A stretch of DNA of 5,058 bases, from positions 1 through 5,058 of the forward strand of contig JAGGYV010000039.1 of the NCBI GenBank assembly GCA_021162325.1, in the 5' to 3' direction. Positions 4,985 through 5,058 of this stretch are shown here, piece by piece. The stretch's first letter is position 1, and the number at the start of each line of letters is the position of its first letter. The notes beneath the pieces were generated by a model. It saw nothing but the letters and a program-made list of their open reading frames with translations. It did not search any database and was not told the DNA's origin. Source of the stretch: Desulfobacteraceae bacterium. Lineage in GTDB: Bacteria; Desulfobacterota; Desulfobacteria; Desulfobacterales; Desulfosalsimonadaceae. The translations under genes were made by a program, and so were the position numbers.

Positions 4985-5058
4985 ATGAAAATTCTTTTAA
5001 CTAATGATGACGGCATTCATGCCCCAGGGCTTTTTGCTCTGTACCAGGCCCTGAAATC
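4985..5058 (+). CDS. surE: 5'-nucleotidase SurE, N-terminal 24 codons, cut by the window end
   Basis: The frame reads MKILLTNDDGIHAPGLFALYQALK. This is the diagnostic N-terminus of SurE: the first beta strand, the metal-binding NDDG (residues 7-10, D8 and D9) and IxAPGL. SurE is a cytoplasmic metal-dependent 5'(3')-nucleotidase and exopolyphosphatase linked to stationary-phase survival, normally about 250 residues. The start ATG is fixed by family alignment, although the upstream TTTTTATAATA has no clear ribosome binding site. It is transcribed away from the element, whose right end lies about 135 bp upstream, so the insertion may have changed surE expression. Confidence 0.95.
   Translation, partial: MKILLTNDDGIHAPGLFALYQALK

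Overview
The window holds one nearly complete mobile element of the IS21 (istA/istB) type, about 4.7 kb long, with short pieces of host DNA on both sides. The right flank starts a surE gene on the + strand (4985 to the window end). The left flank carries a short open frame on the - strand that runs off the window and is not recognised. The moderate GC content, the surE flank and the style of the element (zinc-ribbon, winged-helix and ParB-like genes ahead of istA/istB) fit a Gram-negative bacterium, probably Desulfobacterota ('deltaproteobacteria'). That placement is an impression from the proteins, not a proof.

The element is bounded by two 50-bp imperfect inverted repeats, 128-177 and 4801-4850 (38 of 50 positions agree). 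Each end contains two direct copies of a 19-bp unit, GCTAAyNNAAAykGAACCA, spaced 24 bp apart. Multiple terminal repeats of this kind are known as transposase-binding sites in the IS21 family. No convincing target-site duplication was found, so the exact tips are uncertain.

Reading leftward on the - strand, the element encodes: a Cys-rich zinc-ribbon protein (4488-4072), a winged-helix protein resembling plasmid replication/DnaD-type N-terminal domains (4059-3640), a ParB-like DNA-binding protein (3662-2778), an IstA-type DDE transposase (2781-1399), an IstB-type AAA+ ATPase (1402-683), and, after a 98-bp gap, a small basic ribbon-helix-helix-like protein (584-387). The first five form one tight operon: gaps or overlaps of +12, -23, -4 and -4 bp. 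The ParB-like gene is therefore translationally coupled to the transposase.

Upstream of the operon, 4489-4800 is non-coding. It contains a possible sigma-70 promoter (4685-4712), a strong intrinsic terminator reading leftward (4565-4600), and a dyad around a TATATA box (4506-4549) just before the first gene. Readthrough from outside would be stopped by the terminator, and the operon may start from the inner -10 box. Promoter plus terminator would also delimit a roughly 110-nt RNA.

Inferred working model: IstA (DDE catalysis) and IstB (ATP-dependent target complex) carry out transposition. The ParB-like, winged-helix and zinc-ribbon proteins are co-expressed accessory DNA-binding factors that could act in target choice, end binding or copy control. 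That accessory set is the part of the window most worth following up.
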